Shown piece after piece: positions 6,072-7,414 of a stretch of 7,414 bases of DNA. Each line of letters starts with the position of its first letter. Positions within the stretch are counted from its first letter, which is position 1. Source of the DNA: Pseudomonadota bacterium (GTDB lineage Bacteria > Pseudomonadota > Gammaproteobacteria > Burkholderiales > Burkholderiaceae_D); assembly GCA_023391395.1 (NCBI GenBank), contig JAEWBA010000229.1:1-7414 (forward strand). Reading direction: 5' to 3'. The position numbers and the translations under genes were made by a program. The notes under the pieces were generated by a model. That model was not told the DNA's origin and did not search any database. It saw only the letters and a list, made by a program, of their open reading frames with translations.

Positions 6072-7414
6072 AAAACCTGGAATCCATTGTCGAAGAACTT
6101 GTAGCGCAACTGGGCCTGGACGACAACGAGCTGGCCCAGCGCAAGTCCTATCTCGAAATCACCGACGACGACGCCACTCTCCTGCGGCAAGCGCGCGGCC
6201 TGTTCGAGTCCATTTCCGAAGAGCTGTCCGACGCCTTCTATCGCCACCTTTTCGACTATCCGAAATTGCGCGAAATGCTCGCCGACCCGCAGATCGTGGC
6301 CCGCCTGCGGCAAGCGCAGGCCAGGTACTTCCTCGGCCTGAGCAACGGCGACTACGGCCTCGGCTATGTCAAGGAGCGCTTGCGGGTGGGCGTCGTCCAC
6401 CAGCGCATCGGGCTTGATCCGAAGTGGTACATCGGCGCCTACCGCAAATATCTGTCGGAGCTGATGCCGGCCGTGCAAAGGCGGCTTGCGGACGCACCCG
6501 AACGGGTCGTGCCGATTTTCGATGCCTTGTTCAAGATTATTTTCTTCGACATGGGACTGGCGCTGGATACCTATTTCGGCGCCGAGCAGCAGGAAATTCT
6601 GCGCCATCGCGAATATGCCGAGCAGGTGGTGGAACGCCTGCCGGTCGGCGTCATTGTCGTCGACGAGGAATTGAAGCTGCGTTCGATCAACTCTGCCATG
6701 CAGCGCCTGCTGCAGCTTGAAGCGGGCAACGAGGTTTGCACCGGCCTCTCGCTGCGCAGCTTGCCAGCCGGCGACCAGCTTGCCAACCTGGCGTTGCGGG
6801 TGCTGGGCAGCGGCGAGCATGCGCACAGCATTGTCACCGTGGGGAGGGAAGTGGGCCGCGAGCGTCACCTCGAGATCGGCGCCAGCAGCGCCAAGCTCGG
6901 CGCGCAATCGTTCTTTCTGCTGACCGCCAAGGACGTCACCGAGCGCCTCAAGGCCAGGGCGGCATTGCGCGAGAGCGAGGAGCGTTTCCGCCTGACCTTC
7001 AGCCATGCAGGCATCGGCCTGGCGCACGTGCATCCGTCCGGGCAGATATTGCGCGTGAACCGGAAGCTGCAGGAGACCCTGGGGTATTCCGAAGCCGAGC
7101 TGCTGCATCTGACCTTCCTCGACATCACTCACCCCGACGATGTGGAACTGGGCCGCGACATCCGCCAGCGGCTGCAGACCGGTGAAATTCCCGCCTATTC
7201 GCGCGAGAAGCGCTACCGTCACCGGGACGGTTCTTACCTATGGGTCAATGTCACGGTTTCCATGGTCGGTGGGGAAGGCGAGGAAGAGCGCTATCTGATT
7301 TTCGCCGTCGAGGATATTTCGAGCCGCAAGCAGGCCGCCGAGCAACTGGTGCGCCTGGCCAAGTACGACGCGTTGACCAATCTGCCCAACCGGGTGTTGC
7401 TGCAGGACCGCCTG
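6068..7414 (+). CDS. Globin-coupled haem sensor with two PAS domains and GGDEF start (3' end outside window)
   Basis: The frame is open from the ATG at 6068 to the window edge (449 codons). Residues 1 to about 170 are a globin-coupled sensor domain, haem-binding and responsive to O2, NO or CO by family. FYRHLF (57-62) gives the B10 tyrosine Tyr58, corresponding to Tyr43 of E. coli DosC. VVHQRIGLDPKWYIGAY (109-125) gives the proximal haem ligand His111, corresponding to DosC His98. A PAS-like domain spans about 181-292 (VERLPVGVIVVDEELKLRS). A clear second PAS spans about 302-424 (ESEERFRLTFSHAGIGLAHV, then DITHPDDVE, RHRDGSYLWVNV and VEDISSRKQA). YDALTNLPNRVLLQDRL (433-449) starts a GGDEF domain; this spelling is common in GGDEF-EAL proteins. 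The product probably makes, or makes and degrades, cyclic-di-GMP. The catalytic loop is not in view. An in-frame stop at 6044 rules out an upstream start. No Shine-Dalgarno precedes the ATG, which overlaps the preceding stop. Confidence 0.92.
   Translation, partial: MKNLESIVEELVAQLGLDDNELAQRKSYLEITDDDATLLRQARGLFESISEELSDAFYRHLFDYPKLREMLADPQIVARLRQAQARYFLGLSNGDYGLGYVKERLRVGVVHQRIGLDPKWYIGAYRKYLSELMPAVQRRLADAPERVVPIFDALFKIIFFDMGLALDTYFGAEQQEILRHREYAEQVVERLPVGVIVVDEELKLRSINSAMQRLLQLEAGNEVCTGLSLRSLPAGDQLANLALRVLGSGEHAHSIVTVGREVGRERHLEIGASSAKLGAQSFFLLTAKDVTERLKARAALRESEERFRLTFSHAGIGLAHVHPSGQILRVNRKLQETLGYSEAELLHLTFLDITHPDDVELGRDIRQRLQTGEIPAYSREKRYRHRDGSYLWVNVTVSMVGGEGEEERYLIFAVEDISSRKQAAEQLVRLAKYDALTNLPNRVLLQDRL

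Noticed and set aside
5915..7222. Minus-strand open frame of 435 codons opposite the globin sensor
   Set aside because: The plus-strand frame from 6068 shows globin, PAS and GGDEF motifs in order. The minus frame is Gln/Ala/Leu-rich with no domain.

Overview
The window looks like chromosomal DNA of a GC-rich proteobacterium. TypA, MoaC, the NsrR-type regulator and the class III aminotransferase read like Betaproteobacteria (Burkholderiales, perhaps Oxalobacteraceae). That placement is an impression from protein similarity, not a search. I see no tRNA, rRNA, CRISPR array, insertion sequence or phage gene.

Layout: (1) 1-348, the C-terminal end of the translational GTPase TypA/BipA on the plus strand, closed by a strong hairpin terminator at 366-399. 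(2) 440-1792, a convergent minus-strand omega-amino acid:pyruvate aminotransferase. (3) 1793-2235, a divergent intergenic region of 443 bp with two inverted repeats and a likely nsrR promoter. (4) 2236-2712, an Rrf2-family NsrR-like repressor with three cysteines for an Fe-S cluster. (5) 2725-3105 and 3162-3665, both minus strand: a DUF454/YbaN membrane protein downstream of the molybdopterin gene moaC, probably one transcript. (6) 3666-4011, a second divergent intergenic region. (7) 4012-7414, a plus-strand signalling cluster.

The signalling cluster is the most interesting part. A membrane histidine kinase (two TM segments, two PAS domains, HisKA_3 and HATPase) overlaps by ATGA a frame that starts like a NarL/LuxR response regulator but loses all resemblance after about 16 residues. 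That frame ends in a second ATGA overlap with the start of a globin-coupled sensor: an N-terminal haem globin domain with proximal His111 and B10 Tyr58, two PAS domains, and the beginning of a GGDEF domain cut by the window edge. The kinase thus seems to have lost its co-transcribed regulator, and the next gene is a predicted gas-sensing cyclic-di-GMP enzyme. This large reading frame has no stop inside the window, so a stop-bounded ORF search can miss it.

NsrR (nitric oxide) and the globin sensor (O2, NO or CO) are both gas-responsive by family, but they lie about 3.4 kb apart and nothing in the sequence links them directly.
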